Positions 1 to 10,701 of a stretch of DNA of 64,000 bases are shown one piece after another. The notes below the pieces were generated by a model. That model was not told where the DNA came from, ran no database searches, and was given only the letters and a program-made list of their open reading frames with translations. How positions within the stretch are numbered: position 1 is the first letter of the stretch; each line of letters starts with the position of its first letter. A program made the translations under genes and the position numbers. Source of the stretch: Lachnospiraceae bacterium. Lineage in GTDB: Bacteria > Bacillota > Clostridia > Lachnospirales > Lachnospiraceae. The stretch is from the NCBI GenBank assembly GCA_017480565.1, contig JAFVAL010000040.1, forward strand, positions 62,001 through 126,000. The letters run 5' to 3'.

Positions 1-1398
1 ATCCTGGATGGCATAACACTGCTTATCGTTAAACCACAGGTAAGCCTCTTCTTTCACCTGCGCTGTCCATTCATGTTCCCCGGACAGATGAATCAAGCGC
101 TCCGTCTCATTCATCATCTGAAGGCTATTTCCAAAGGTCTGCACAAACCCTCTCATCTCTTCCGGAAGCACTTTGAGCATCTCTTCGAGTTGTTCGGGTG
201 TCGCTAAGGCGAGCTTCACCAAGCCATTCTGAATCGGTGTAAGTGCGCCTGGAAGCGACTCGATGATCTCTCTAAGGAAGGCGATCCGCTTCGGGCTCTC
301 GCCTTTTAGCTTGCCGCCTCTCGCCCACCAGAGGATCTCGTCATCCGATAAAAATGTCTCGCCATGGGTGCAGTACGCGCCGCTCGCATAGCATCTCCAG
401 AAACGGTAGACCATCTCTCTGCCGGAGATACTGCCCCAGAAATGCTGTAGATTTCCCTCGTAGCAGCACTCGTCGATGATCAACGGCTTCTGATACTTCT
501 CAATCCATCGCGCGATCTCCGTCAACGCCTTCGTCTGGTAGCTTGCATGTGTGATTGCCGGACGACTCGCATCCCAGAACGCCATGCAGTTATGGTTGGA
601 AAGCGGATGTCCGTAAGGGTCGTTGGCTGCAACGTATTCCTCGATCTCTTCCCAGTCCCGCATACTCTTAGAGGCCAGATTCAGATCGTATTCATTTGCC
701 AAAGACCACCAGATATTCGGCATGGCCGATAACCTGCGAAGCAGATAATCGAGATACTTCAGATTATCCTGCTGAGGAAGCCTAGCAAACCCCCACCTGT
801 CATACGGATGGAATAAGATCAGATCGATCTGGATATCCATCGCAGCGATCCGGTGTAAGATTGCCTCAAACCGATGCCAAAACTGTAGATTGGGACGCCC
901 GACATCCCACGAACCATCTTCTTTTTTCTCAAATGCATAGTAAGGCGGTTCGTTGTGATTGTAGTCATAATGCTTCGGGAAAACGCACATCCGAACCTTG
1001 TTAAACGGCGCGTTTTTGAGGCTCTCAAGCGTCTCCTCCACGAGCGCGTCCTCCTGTGAAGCCAGCGCATAAACCGTGGTTCCAAACGGGGTAAACAGTG
1101 TCCCATCTTCGCACTCAAAATGCGTCTCCACAGCCTTTACAATCCCGTGATGACCTTCTCCTGCCGGATCACAGAATGCCTCACCACAGCCATCTACCAC
1201 GCCGGATACATGCCACGTGTAATTTCCTGTCTTTTCCGGCAGAAAACGCACCACATAACGTCCGTCGCCGTCATAAAAGCCCTTCACAACCTTCGTTTCA
1301 TCTTCGCAGCAAAACTCTGCCGTGACATCCACCCGGGCATACTCATTTGCAAGGACAGGCCCTTCATAAACCAGCTCAAATGTCTCGTATTGTCTCAT
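1..1398 (-). CDS. DUF5060/DUF5605-type glycoside hydrolase, 3' end cut by window
   Basis: The first 466 residues are visible and the C-terminus lies outside the window. Residues 1-95 look like an N-terminal beta-sandwich of the DUF5060 kind. A TIM-barrel hydrolase follows, with NKVRMCVFP, WWSLANEYD near residue 240 and LIIDECCYEG near 315. The two Glu in these last motifs are the likely acid/base and nucleophile, by analogy with clan GH-A. There is no signal peptide, so the enzyme is probably cytoplasmic and acts on imported oligosaccharides. The ATG overlaps the stop of the upstream small gene (ATGA) and has a GGAGGAAGA ribosome site. The substrate is not evident. Confidence 0.75.
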   Translation of the reverse strand, partial: MRQYETFELVYEGPVLANEYARVDVTAEFCCEDETKVVKGFYDGDGRYVVRFLPEKTGNYTWHVSGVVDGCGEAFCDPAGEGHHGIVKAVETHFECEDGTLFTPFGTTVYALASQEDALVEETLESLKNAPFNKVRMCVFPKHYDYNHNEPPYYAFEKKEDGSWDVGRPNLQFWHRFEAILHRIAAMDIQIDLILFHPYDRWGFARLPQQDNLKYLDYLLRRLSAMPNIWWSLANEYDLNLASKSMRDWEEIEEYVAANDPYGHPLSNHNCMAFWDASRPAITHASYQTKALTEIARWIEKYQKPLIIDECCYEGNLQHFWGSISGREMVYRFWRCYASGAYCTHGETFLSDDEILWWARGGKLKGESPKRIAFLREIIESLPGALTPIQNGLVKLALATPEQLEEMLKVLPEEMRGFVQTFGNSLQMMNETERLIHLSGEHEWTAQVKEEAYLWFNDKQCYAIQD

Positions 1399-1631
1399 CT
1401 TTCTTCCTCCAAAAATGCTTCTAATCGTTCATAATCGCTCTTCTCAGTGCACACGATCCTGCCCTTGGAAAGCAGGTCTTTATCATTGCAAATCACTGCA
1501 AATACATAGCGGCTAAGCGTCGATTTCAGATTCAAATGATCGCCTTCTGAGGAGTCAAAAAAAACCTCCCCCTGGCACTTTTTCACTGCCTCCATAAAAG
1601 ACAGATATTCCTTCATTTCTTTCAATCTCAT
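1395..1631 (-). CDS. small conserved protein (78 aa), function unknown
   Basis: This short acidic/basic protein sits between the AraC regulator and the glycosidase. Its stop overlaps the glycosidase start by 4 nt, and its start lies 9 nt after the regulator's stop. An AAAGGA ribosome site lies in the end of the regulator gene. The tight packing supports a real, translationally coupled gene. The motifs EGDHLNLKS and a C-terminal YERLEAFLEE resemble small proteins common in Lachnospiraceae genomes, but I assign no function. It is in the same frame as the regulator, separated only by TAG AAA CGT. Confidence 0.65.
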   Translation of the reverse strand: MRLKEMKEYLSFMEAVKKCQGEVFFDSSEGDHLNLKSTLSRYVFAVICNDKDLLSKGRIVCTEKSDYERLEAFLEEER

Positions 1632-1637
1632 ACGTTT

Positions 1638-2876
1638 CTATTCCTTTTCTTGCTTTCCTTGCCCCATGGTTTCCCGGTACTGCCTCGGCGAGATTCCAAC
1701 TTCTTGTCGGAACATCCGGTCAAAGTAACTTCTGCTGCCAAACTGCAGCTCTTCACTGATCTGCTGAATGTCCTTTTGTGAGCTTAAGAGCATCACTTTC
1801 GCAGCATCTACACGAACAGAGCGGATATAATCGGTGATCTTCATCCCGGTTTCTTTGGTAAACTTTCGCGTCAGATAGTACTCTGTGTAACCGCAGTGTC
1901 TCGCAATCTCTTCCATCGAAAGCGGCTTTGTATAGTTGCGGCGGATATAGTCGCGGCATTCACGCACCGCTCTTGACAGCCCATCGGCTTCCTGCACGCT
2001 GAGCACCAGCTTCTGATAATCCGCGTACATCGCTTGTGTCAGTTTCGGCGTTTCTCCGATGCCGCGCAGGCCCTCAATCCGTCGCACCCAGTCACTTTCA
2101 AGATTCTTCGCAGTCAGCACCGGCACACCGGCGCGCATGACAGATCTCGCCGATAAGGCGTTGAAGATGATCAGATTGTCCTTGGTCTGCCGTACACCAT
2201 CCTTCAGGTGAAAATCCTGCAATTCCCCGATGTATTTATCACTTGTCTGCTCCGGCGCACGTCCCTGGACCAGGCAGCGCAGCATCATATCTTCATATGC
2301 AACCATCCGGCGAAAATCATTTTCCTGAAAATCCACTTCAGATTCCTCCGAAGGCTTCTCAGGCTTTCTCGCACTTTCAAACACAATGCTTTCACGGCTC
2401 AGATTCTCCTCATAGCAGAGAAAATGCATGATGCAGGCATAGTGAATCAGCGTGTCCATATGCAAAAACGGCACATCCCCGAAGACTTGTGCCAGATCTC
2501 TTCTGGTCTGCGGCGAGATGCCCCGGCGATCAATGATCTGCAAGCTGTTCTCAACCGAGCTGTTCTTTAAGTAAACAGGCCCGAGAAGAACCAGAAGCGT
2601 CCCTCCTTGCCGCAGATGTACCCACTCCGCAACCCAGTGCAGTCCCAGCTCACCGCTGAGCACATAAGGCACCGGTTCCAGATCCTTCTTTGCAAGCGCC
2701 AGATCCAGGCAGCCGCCAAAGTGCAGCATCATCTCATACTCCTTTTGATGCGGTGCGGTGGACATATACAGATGCTTCTGATCGTTATAAGCCCAGGCTC
2801 CCATCTGACAGGCTGCATAGATCATGCCCTGTAAGTCATTCAATTTGTATTCCACGTTAGGCCGTGCAAACTTCAT
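1638..2876 (-). CDS. AraC-family transcriptional regulator
   Basis: The protein has 412 aa. An N-terminal region of about 300 residues matches no sensor domain I recognise and contains no membrane segment. The C-terminal 100 residues form a classic double helix-turn-helix: IRRNYTKPLSMEEIARHCGY, then LTRKFTKETGMKITDYI and the signature ISEELQFGSRSYFDRMFRQEVGISPRQYR (split here at L/Q for length: positions about 375-405). The ATG at 2876 follows GGAGGAACGGACC; an upstream in-frame TTG would place the ribosome site inside the gene. It ends in TAG. Its position between the symporter and the glycosidase suggests control of this sugar cluster (inference). Confidence 0.85.
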   Translation of the reverse strand: MKFARPNVEYKLNDLQGMIYAACQMGAWAYNDQKHLYMSTAPHQKEYEMMLHFGGCLDLALAKKDLEPVPYVLSGELGLHWVAEWVHLRQGGTLLVLLGPVYLKNSSVENSLQIIDRRGISPQTRRDLAQVFGDVPFLHMDTLIHYACIMHFLCYEENLSRESIVFESARKPEKPSEESEVDFQENDFRRMVAYEDMMLRCLVQGRAPEQTSDKYIGELQDFHLKDGVRQTKDNLIIFNALSARSVMRAGVPVLTAKNLESDWVRRIEGLRGIGETPKLTQAMYADYQKLVLSVQEADGLSRAVRECRDYIRRNYTKPLSMEEIARHCGYTEYYLTRKFTKETGMKITDYIRSVRVDAAKVMLLSSQKDIQQISEELQFGSRSYFDRMFRQEVGISPRQYRETMGQGKQEKE

Positions 2877-2917
2877 GGTCCGTTCCTCCAAATGATATTT
2901 GATATCATTATATCATA

Positions 2918-2951
2918 GAAAAACGGCAATGCCAAAGTATTTGACATTGCC
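2918..2951 (-). terminator. Rho-independent terminator after the GPH symporter
   Basis: Read on the minus strand, GGCAATG and CATTGCC form a 7-bp stem followed by GTTTTTC. It lies between the symporter stop and the AraC gene, so the regulator probably has its own promoter. Confidence 0.65.
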
Positions 2952-2977
2952 TCAGCCCGCATCATATCATTTTCGTT

Positions 2978-4387
2978 TTATTCTACGGTCTCATTTGCCT
3001 CAGCTGCCTTTGCTGCTGCACGGTTCGCTTCGTTGGTCTCGCGAATCTCAGGCATCATCTTGTCGAGCTTGTACAGACGGCAGACCAGGTAGACGATGAA
3101 GTAGACCGCTGCCGGGATTAAGGAGTAAAGCAGACGAATCATCGTGATTGCGGAAGCCGGCTGCACTGCAAGGTTTCCGTCATAGCCAGCCATACCGATC
3201 AGGATTCCGAGAAGGCCGCTTCCAAGACCTGCACCGACTTTATTTGCAAAACCGTTCACAGCACCAAGAGATCCCTCCAAACGCTGCATGCCGATATATT
3301 CATTGTAGTCAGCACACTCAATGATAAGCAGTCCGGAAAGCATCGAGATCGGGACCACGCCTGCACTAAAGAGGAGATTGCCGATGATCAGCATCACCAC
3401 ATTGCTTCCTGCGAAGAAGTTAAAGACATAACCTACGATCGTTACGATCAATCCGGTCCGTACCAGCTTCATGACGGAGATCTTCTTTAAAAGCTGCGGG
3501 AAGATGAACATCAGAGGAAGAATGACAAAGGATGTCAACGCCAATACGCTCATCACGCCTACATTACCGACAATATCCGTGAAGTAGAAGACTGCAACTC
3601 CCATATTGGTAATCACGTTCATAACCAACGTTGCAAATGCAATAATATAGATGTACTTGTTGCTCTTTAATAACTGCAGAATATCACTGAATTTTACTTT
3701 CTCATTTGCTGCCTTTACGTCAACATCATGGGTCTCTTTCACAACAAAGAATCGAAGCATGCCAAGGACTGCAAGCGGAATTGCGAACAGTAAAACCAGC
3801 TTAATCCAACCAGCCTGGCTTGTCGCAATCGAACCCATCAGTGTAGGGAAGATAACGTTGAACACTGCAACGATCAGCATCGGTACCACACCGCCATAAG
3901 TAGAAAGCTGTACATACTCTTTCTGGGTGCTGAAGGCACGGACCATGTAAACCGTCTGGTTCGCATTTAAGAAGGTGAAGAAAATGGAATTTGCAAACAA
4001 GTATGTCAGCAGAATCCAGACAGCCTTCACCGCTGTAGTCGCTGCGGCAGGCACGCAGAACATTAAGAGTGCACTCGCCCACATGCCGACAACACACCAC
4101 TCATAAGGACGTCCTTTTCCCAGCTTGGTTTTGGTGTTATCAACGATGTATCCTGCGAAAAGATCGGTCACGCCATCGATCAGCTTACTTGCTAAAAGCA
4201 GGCCGCCGACTAAAGCCGCAGGCATCTTCATGGTGTTGACTGCGAACACGGTCAGATAACCCATAATCATCATTGCAACGCCGGTGGAACCGGGACGAAG
4301 CGACCAGGCCATCAGTTTTCCAAACGGAACGCCCTTTTCTTTCTTTACGGGATTACCCTGTGCATCCACTTTTTCTTTCTTACTCAC
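2978..4387 (-). CDS. GPH-family (MFS) sugar:cation symporter
   Basis: The 469-residue protein has about twelve hydrophobic segments. Family features include the N-terminal W-S-L-R-P-G-S-T-G start of helix 1, ASKLIDGVTDLFAGYIVDNT (Asp residues in helix 2) and GKGRPYEWC in loop 2-3. These are typical of glycoside-pentoside-hexuronide cation symporters such as MelB and XynP. The start is GTG with a GGGGAG site seven bases upstream. It lies 116 nt downstream of the tannase-like hydrolase on the same strand and is probably cotranscribed with it. The transported sugar or ester is unknown. Confidence 0.85.
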   Translation of the reverse strand: MSKKEKVDAQGNPVKKEKGVPFGKLMAWSLRPGSTGVAMMIMGYLTVFAVNTMKMPAALVGGLLLASKLIDGVTDLFAGYIVDNTKTKLGKGRPYEWCVVGMWASALLMFCVPAAATTAVKAVWILLTYLFANSIFFTFLNANQTVYMVRAFSTQKEYVQLSTYGGVVPMLIVAVFNVIFPTLMGSIATSQAGWIKLVLLFAIPLAVLGMLRFFVVKETHDVDVKAANEKVKFSDILQLLKSNKYIYIIAFATLVMNVITNMGVAVFYFTDIVGNVGVMSVLALTSFVILPLMFIFPQLLKKISVMKLVRTGLIVTIVGYVFNFFAGSNVVMLIIGNLLFSAGVVPISMLSGLLIIECADYNEYIGMQRLEGSLGAVNGFANKVGAGLGSGLLGILIGMAGYDGNLAVQPASAITMIRLLYSLIPAAVYFIVYLVCRLYKLDKMMPEIRETNEANRAAAKAAEANETVE

Positions 4388-4503
4388 GGTAAAACTCCCC
4401 TCTTATCTGTCAGTGGTTTTGTTTTCTTGTTGATTCTATTATCTCTGGTTTGAAACGACTTCTCTACGCAAGAATTCGTTTTGTTTTTCCAAAATTCGTG
4501 TAC

Positions 4504-6594
4504 TTATTCAACGATCACACGCACACGATCCAGGTTCTTGATCTGGGTGTAAATCTCATCCTTGTTGCCATCTCTCTGGCTGGATACACGTGTCGAAACG
4601 AAGTAGGTTCCTGGATCGTCAAAGCGGTAAATGATCTCCGCCCACGCGCCCTTGACTCCGTCCTTTTCGGTCCGGTTGACATGTCCCTGCACCGGGAACA
4701 GGCCCTTTAACTTCTCAGGGAAGCCCCAGCGATCCTGGAAGTCGAACGCGATTCTTGTGATCTCACCGGCGCCTTCCGGAAGCACTGCTTCTGTGCGAAG
4801 GACAAACTCTCCGCCCGCACGGACATGGACACACTTCTGACCATTTGCAGTGAGGGTCACACCCGCCTGCAGACCATTTCTCTTGGAAGCATCTGCTTCT
4901 TCCACAATCTGTCCTTCCACAAGCTCATACTTCGTGGTCGCTCTCGGCTCTTTTCCAAACTGAATCCAATCCATCATATCAAGCAATGCCTGATACAATG
5001 CTCCCATGTAGTTGACCACCATATTATTGCCGATGGTATCGGTGTTGCCATGCATGCAGCGCTGCATATAGTACAGACGGAAGTTGTCTTCATTTCCCTG
5101 TGCCTTGCGCACCGTCTGGCGGTACCAGTCACCACACCAAGGACAGGTAGACTCATCCATCAAACTCTGGATGACCATCACTTTGCCCTGAATGTTACCA
5201 TCCTGCACTGTGCCGGTTCCGGTAAAGCTATAGCCCATCACGTTCGCACGCTGAGGAAGTGCAGGCGTCCCGTCCGGATTGCGGAACTGATCCCACGCAT
5301 GGAAGGTCTCATCCGGCACCTGGTGACGATAATAATGCTGGATTGCGATGTAATCCGAGTTGTCAAGATGCATCACATCACCCGGCTTGACTAACGCAAG
5401 CACCTCATTTAAATCACTCATACCATAGCACATACCGATCGTGAGGAACCCACCGCCGGTTGTCTCATCTCTCTGCATATCGCCAAGCAGCAACGTATAC
5501 CCCACAGCCTCGCCGGTCTCAAAGGTCATGTTTACACCCTTTAAGTAAAGGTTGTCGCCCTCCGGCAGCTTCTCAAGCTCAATCCAGGCATCCTTGCCAT
5601 CCGTGAGCATCTTCTTCCAGGCATCATCCACACCGTTGCGGCCTTCGATCTCATTCTCCTCATCGGCACTCTCCGGTTTTCCGGGCAAATGTACACGCTT
5701 CACCACACCGTCAAACTGAAGTCTGTCCTTGCTTGCGCTGCTGTTCGGATCTGCACCGGCATAGCCTTCGACCTCCCAGAACTCCTTAAAGAAACCAGGA
5801 TCCGCCATCTTCACGCCAGGGGTCAGGACGGGCAGAGAACCATCATCGATTTTGCCGCTCGCTTCCAGATACCAAGCCATCGGCGGAAAGCCCATCTTGG
5901 TCAGCTCTTTTAACATCGCTGCTTCATCTTCATTCAGGCCATTGTATGGATCACCGCAGCCACCTGCATCGATGTTGTCGATAATCTTGCCAAAACAATT
6001 GCGAAGCACTCTCTGGCCCTGCGCATGCATCGTAATGGTGTTTGGCAGAGAAGCCGGAGAGCCGATCACAAACGGTACTGCGCCATCCCAAGCATCGGTA
6101 TTTTCAATACAAGCCATGGTCTTATAACCACCGCCGCTGCCGCCGAAGACAACACCGACCGGACGCTCACAGCCATAGATTTCCATCGCCTTTTTGCGTC
6201 CAAACTCCGCAACCGCAGCACTGGATTTCCAACGCATTTTGTCATCCCCGTTCGGTCCAAACATCGTCACAGAGCCCATGTTGCTCTCGACAAAATAGCC
6301 GCCGTTTAGCAGCGAAAAGCCGATGACATCATCTACGCCCTTTTTGTTGAGGCTGGCAAGCTCCTCGTCCGGCCCCGGGAACGGAGAAAGATACTGGAAG
6401 AATCTCCCCTTAAAGGCATCTCTTCTCGGGAAACAGAAGATAAACTTCACCGTCGTCCCGCGGAAACTTCCGTGAACATACCGATATGCGAGTTCAGTGC
6501 CGTCTGAAAGCACATGTGATCTCATCTCTTCCACATCGATGATTGGCTCCTGATACATCGGGTCAGATAAAGCGTGATAAATTTCTTTTGCCAT
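4504..6594 (-). CDS. tannase/feruloyl-esterase-like alpha/beta hydrolase with C-terminal beta domain
   Basis: The protein has 696 aa and no signal peptide. The region VVFGGSGGGYKTM near residue 160 carries the nucleophile-elbow pattern G-x-S-x-G-G seen in tannase-like hydrolases. Later segments include MDESTCPWCGDWYR (possible acid region) and MQRCMHGNTD (candidate catalytic His). The last 90 residues read like a PKD or fibronectin-like beta domain (FDFQDRWGFPEKL, YRFDDPGTYFVSTR). It heads the operon with the GPH symporter, suggesting cleavage of an imported ester-linked carbohydrate (inference). ATG follows a GAAAGGGAG ribosome site. The family call is by motif only. Confidence 0.65.
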   Translation of the reverse strand: MAKEIYHALSDPMYQEPIIDVEEMRSHVLSDGTELAYRYVHGSFRGTTVKFIFCFPRRDAFKGRFFQYLSPFPGPDEELASLNKKGVDDVIGFSLLNGGYFVESNMGSVTMFGPNGDDKMRWKSSAAVAEFGRKKAMEIYGCERPVGVVFGGSGGGYKTMACIENTDAWDGAVPFVIGSPASLPNTITMHAQGQRVLRNCFGKIIDNIDAGGCGDPYNGLNEDEAAMLKELTKMGFPPMAWYLEASGKIDDGSLPVLTPGVKMADPGFFKEFWEVEGYAGADPNSSASKDRLQFDGVVKRVHLPGKPESADEENEIEGRNGVDDAWKKMLTDGKDAWIELEKLPEGDNLYLKGVNMTFETGEAVGYTLLLGDMQRDETTGGGFLTIGMCYGMSDLNEVLALVKPGDVMHLDNSDYIAIQHYYRHQVPDETFHAWDQFRNPDGTPALPQRANVMGYSFTGTGTVQDGNIQGKVMVIQSLMDESTCPWCGDWYRQTVRKAQGNEDNFRLYYMQRCMHGNTDTIGNNMVVNYMGALYQALLDMMDWIQFGKEPRATTKYELVEGQIVEEADASKRNGLQAGVTLTANGQKCVHVRAGGEFVLRTEAVLPEGAGEITRIAFDFQDRWGFPEKLKGLFPVQGHVNRTEKDGVKGAWAEIIYRFDDPGTYFVSTRVSSQRDGNKDEIYTQIKNLDRVRVIVE

Positions 6595-6673
6595 GATAAA
6601 CTCCCTTTCTATTTTTTATGGTTGTTGCAAGTTCTCTTTATGGTTTTAGTTTATCAGGGGAAATGAAAGAATC

Positions 6674-6702
6674 ATATGAACTTTTTCGTGAAAGTATGTC
6701 AA
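6674..6702 (-). promoter_or_regulatory. sigma-A promoter candidate for the tannase-like/GPH operon
   Basis: On the minus strand TTGACA is followed after 17 bp by TCATAT. The next gene on that strand is the hydrolase starting at 6594. The -10 lies within GTTCATATGATTC, a partly symmetric stretch that could also be an operator. Confidence 0.5.
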
Positions 6703-6711
6703 ATTTTGTGC

Positions 6712-6756
6712 AAAAAAAGAGCCCCACAGCCATACACACACATGACTGTGGAGCCC
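6712..6756 (-). terminator. terminator after the Rpn-family gene
   Basis: On the minus strand GGGCTCCACAG pairs with CTGTGGGGCTC (11 bp with two G-U pairs), followed by seven T. It separates the Rpn gene from the hydrolase promoter. The rest of the 270-bp gap holds no gene. Confidence 0.8.
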
Positions 6757-6864
6757 ATTCATCCACTGATTTCAGACTCATACATCTGATACAAAGATGT
6801 TTTCCAAATGCAACCGGAAAACGCATCCTCTCATAGATTACGATTCATCCTTAAACACAAAAAA

Positions 6865-7953
6865 CTACATCAGATCCGTCGTCTTCTCAAGGAACTCAGC
6901 CTGAGACAAGTTCGCGCGCTTCGCCGCCTCTTCGGTCGTGAGAACGCCATCCTTCACCAGACCAGACAACACATTCAAAGCGCCTTCCTGACGCCCTCTG
7001 GCTTCTACTTGGTTAAGCATGCGTCTGCTCTCTCGTCTGCCTTCCTCCAAGCCCTGTGCTCGCCCTCTGGCTTCTACCTCGTCCAGCATGCGTCTGCCTT
7101 CCTCTAAGCCCTGTGCTCGCCCTCTGGCTTCTACCTCGTCCAGCATGCGTCTGCCTTCCTCCAGGCCCTGCGCTCGCCCTCTGGCTTCTACCTCGTCCAG
7201 CATGCGTCTGCCTTCCTCCAGGCCCTGTGCTCGCCCTCTGGCTTCTACGCGGTCTAACACTTCACACATATTCTCTGGCCTCCCTCCTTCATACTCCAAC
7301 ACATCAACGAATCTTTCGTCATGTGTCAACACGGACATCAGCTTCAACACTTCATCCACATGCATAAACTTCTCCGGATCCACAGGTCTGTAATTCGGAT
7401 TCGTTCTACTGTGAATGAAATAATCTACAACAATTCTAAAATCACTATGAAAATGATGAATTGCCTCTTCCGGCAAAAATGCAATCTCAAACAAGTTTAT
7501 TTTATAATCACTGACATAGGGACGTAATTCTTCAGGAATGTCAATGGCATCATAAATGCACTTGTTCTTACCCCAATGCTGACTGCCAAAATAGAGAACC
7601 AACGTAATGACCGGATATCTATCTTCCTGAGACAACTCTGCGCGATATGACGCACCGTCATACCCCATCACCCGCAGAGGCATATCCCTATCATACGATG
7701 TCTGATTTTCTACACCCAAAAAAGCAATTCTGACATTGATTCTTTCGTTTGACGTCTTGTACCAATATTTGGCGATATCTCTCTCCTGCTCATGAATCCG
7801 ACCTTCTGACTTATACATCGCTACCGGCTGCGCATCTATAAGCGAATGTTCCTTGAGCACTTCCCTTCCTTCAAACAAAAGCCCATTTACAATGTCGGCG
7901 AACACATCATTGAAAGCCTCCAGAGTCTTCTCTGCAATATCTTTTTCTCCCAA
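6865..7953 (-). CDS. Rpn-family (PD-(D/E)XK) recombination-promoting nuclease/putative transposase
   Basis: From a TTG start the protein has 362 aa. It begins M-G-E-K-D-I-A-E-K-T-L-E-A-F-N-D-V-F-A-D, the usual N-terminus of Lachnospiraceae Rpn proteins. TTG is preceded by GGGAGG at six bases. An ATG further upstream (8112) lies before the promoter and adds residues unlike the family. The middle keeps the nuclease region (ENQTSYDRDMPLRVMGYDG; VITLVLYFG). The C-terminal third contains near-identical 19-residue repeats VEARGRAQGLEEGRRMLDE, then a short tail (LSGLVKDGVLTTEEAAKRA). The gene ends in TAG. Family members are linked to DNA cleavage and RecA-independent recombination; the role here is unknown. 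Confidence 0.85.
   Translation of the reverse strand: MGEKDIAEKTLEAFNDVFADIVNGLLFEGREVLKEHSLIDAQPVAMYKSEGRIHEQERDIAKYWYKTSNERINVRIAFLGVENQTSYDRDMPLRVMGYDGASYRAELSQEDRYPVITLVLYFGSQHWGKNKCIYDAIDIPEELRPYVSDYKINLFEIAFLPEEAIHHFHSDFRIVVDYFIHSRTNPNYRPVDPEKFMHVDEVLKLMSVLTHDERFVDVLEYEGGRPENMCEVLDRVEARGRAQGLEEGRRMLDEVEARGRAQGLEEGRRMLDEVEARGRAQGLEEGRRMLDEVEARGRAQGLEEGRRESRRMLNQVEARGRQEGALNVLSGLVKDGVLTTEEAAKRANLSQAEFLEKTTDLM
7034..7248. repeat. 57-bp tandem repeats (about 4 units) inside the Rpn gene
   Basis: Units start at 7034, 7091, 7148 and 7205 with exact 57-bp spacing and only isolated base differences (for example CCAAG versus CTAAG or CCAGG). The last unit diverges at its outer end. Each unit encodes 19 residues in frame, so copy number can change without a frameshift. 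Confidence 0.95.
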
Positions 7954-8002
7954 TGTAACCTCCCACAAGTTTAAAAATGAGAGGATTCGTTCTCCTATTT
8001 GT

Positions 8003-8030
8003 ATTTTAACACGCAAATGATTATTTTCAA
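8003..8030 (-). promoter_or_regulatory. promoter candidate for the Rpn gene
   Basis: On the minus strand TTGAAA, 16 bp, TAAAAT. The predicted start of transcription is about 45 nt before the TTG codon and after the more distant ATG, which supports the TTG start. Confidence 0.5.
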
Positions 8031-8129
8031 GATCATAAAATTGTCTTGACAACAAAAAGCCAGACGATAGCACTATGATCCCAGGCGAATGTGTCACTAG
8101 ATGTATTGACATCTCGTTTTACTCGAACA

Positions 8130-8520
8130 TGAATAAAACCTTTACCTAGAGTCAAAAAAACTGTCTGCAACAGCCTTGTCATTGACTCTGTCAGCCACAA
8201 AAAGCATATCCCGCGTCAAGAATAAGCTGTAAATGAACATTATATTTGACTCTGTCACTGTGAAAATGCTTTTGCAGAGTAAAAAGTAGAGCGCCCGGTG
8301 CCATTGGATGATAAAAAGAGGAAGATCCTCTTGAGAGCAAGCTCTCGCGGAGTTTTCTGGCCCCAACACTGTCGCCCTGCATCCTCGCGATCATTAGCCG
8401 CCTCCCTCGCTGCGCTCGCGCCCACAGTAGCCCTTGGATAGATTCTCCTTTCTGGCTCCAACACTGTCGCCCTGCATCCAGCTTTCAGCTGTCTGCATGG
8501 CGCGCGTTGCGCGCCATTGC
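8130..8520. repeat. gene-free interval with 30-bp direct repeat and GC-rich palindromes
   Basis: No convincing gene lies here; the small minus-strand frames have no ribosome sites and overlap each other. A 30-bp sequence containing CCAACACTGTCGCCCTGC occurs at 8355-8384 and 8450-8479 with one mismatch. A hairpin GGCGCGC/GCGCGCC lies near 8500. The composition changes abruptly, as in a decayed or dispersed repetitive element. Confidence 0.5.
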
Positions 8521-8578
8521 AATAACAACAAAAACACGGACCTTCATGCAAGCATGGGTCCGTGTTTTTGTTGTTATT
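8521..8578 (-). terminator. long perfect hairpin after groEL
   Basis: The 22-base arms AATAACAACAAAAACACGGACC and its exact complement enclose a 14-nt loop. The A/T-rich outer arms give a T-run on either strand. It lies 18 nt past the groEL stop and is likely its terminator. Confidence 0.8.
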
Positions 8579-8595
8579 GAGGCTTTCTTATCGCG

Positions 8596-10535
<1,940 letters not shown>

Positions 10536-10564
10536 TCAACTTTTATAAGATTCGAATTCAATTG

Positions 10565-10591
10565 TTAGCACTCTAAACCTTCGAGTGCTAA
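10565..10591 (-). promoter_or_regulatory. CIRCE operator (HrcA site)
   Basis: TTAGCACTC, nine bases, GAGTGCTAA is an exact match to the CIRCE consensus. It lies just downstream of the groES -10, where HrcA binding would block transcription. hrcA itself is not in the window. Confidence 0.97.
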
Positions 10592-10599
10592 CGTAGTAT

Positions 10600-10628
10600 A
10601 ATATAGCCCCTATCTGCGTATTTGTCAA
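10600..10628 (-). promoter_or_regulatory. sigma-A promoter of groES-groEL
   Basis: On the minus strand TTGACA, 17 bp, TATATT, with the CIRCE element immediately after the -10. Confidence 0.85.
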
Positions 10629-10652
10629 GCCATTTGGTAGAAAAAGGCAAAA

Positions 10653-10688
10653 GAAAAAAGCGGCCGCAAGGTTTCCCTGTTGGCCGCT
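10653..10688 (-). terminator. terminator after the second GPH symporter
   Basis: On the minus strand AGCGGCC pairs with GGCCGCT, followed by TTTTTTC. It lies 14 nt past the symporter stop, upstream of the groES promoter. Confidence 0.8.
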
Positions 10689-10701
10689 GCCATCTGATGA
10701 T

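Noticed and set aside
7034..7248. Possible CRISPR array
   Set aside because: The 57-bp units are contiguous without spacers and are in-frame coding repeats.
8142..8551. Overlapping small minus-strand ORFs upstream of the Rpn promoter region
   Set aside because: No ribosome sites, mutual overlap in different frames, and one runs through the groEL terminator.
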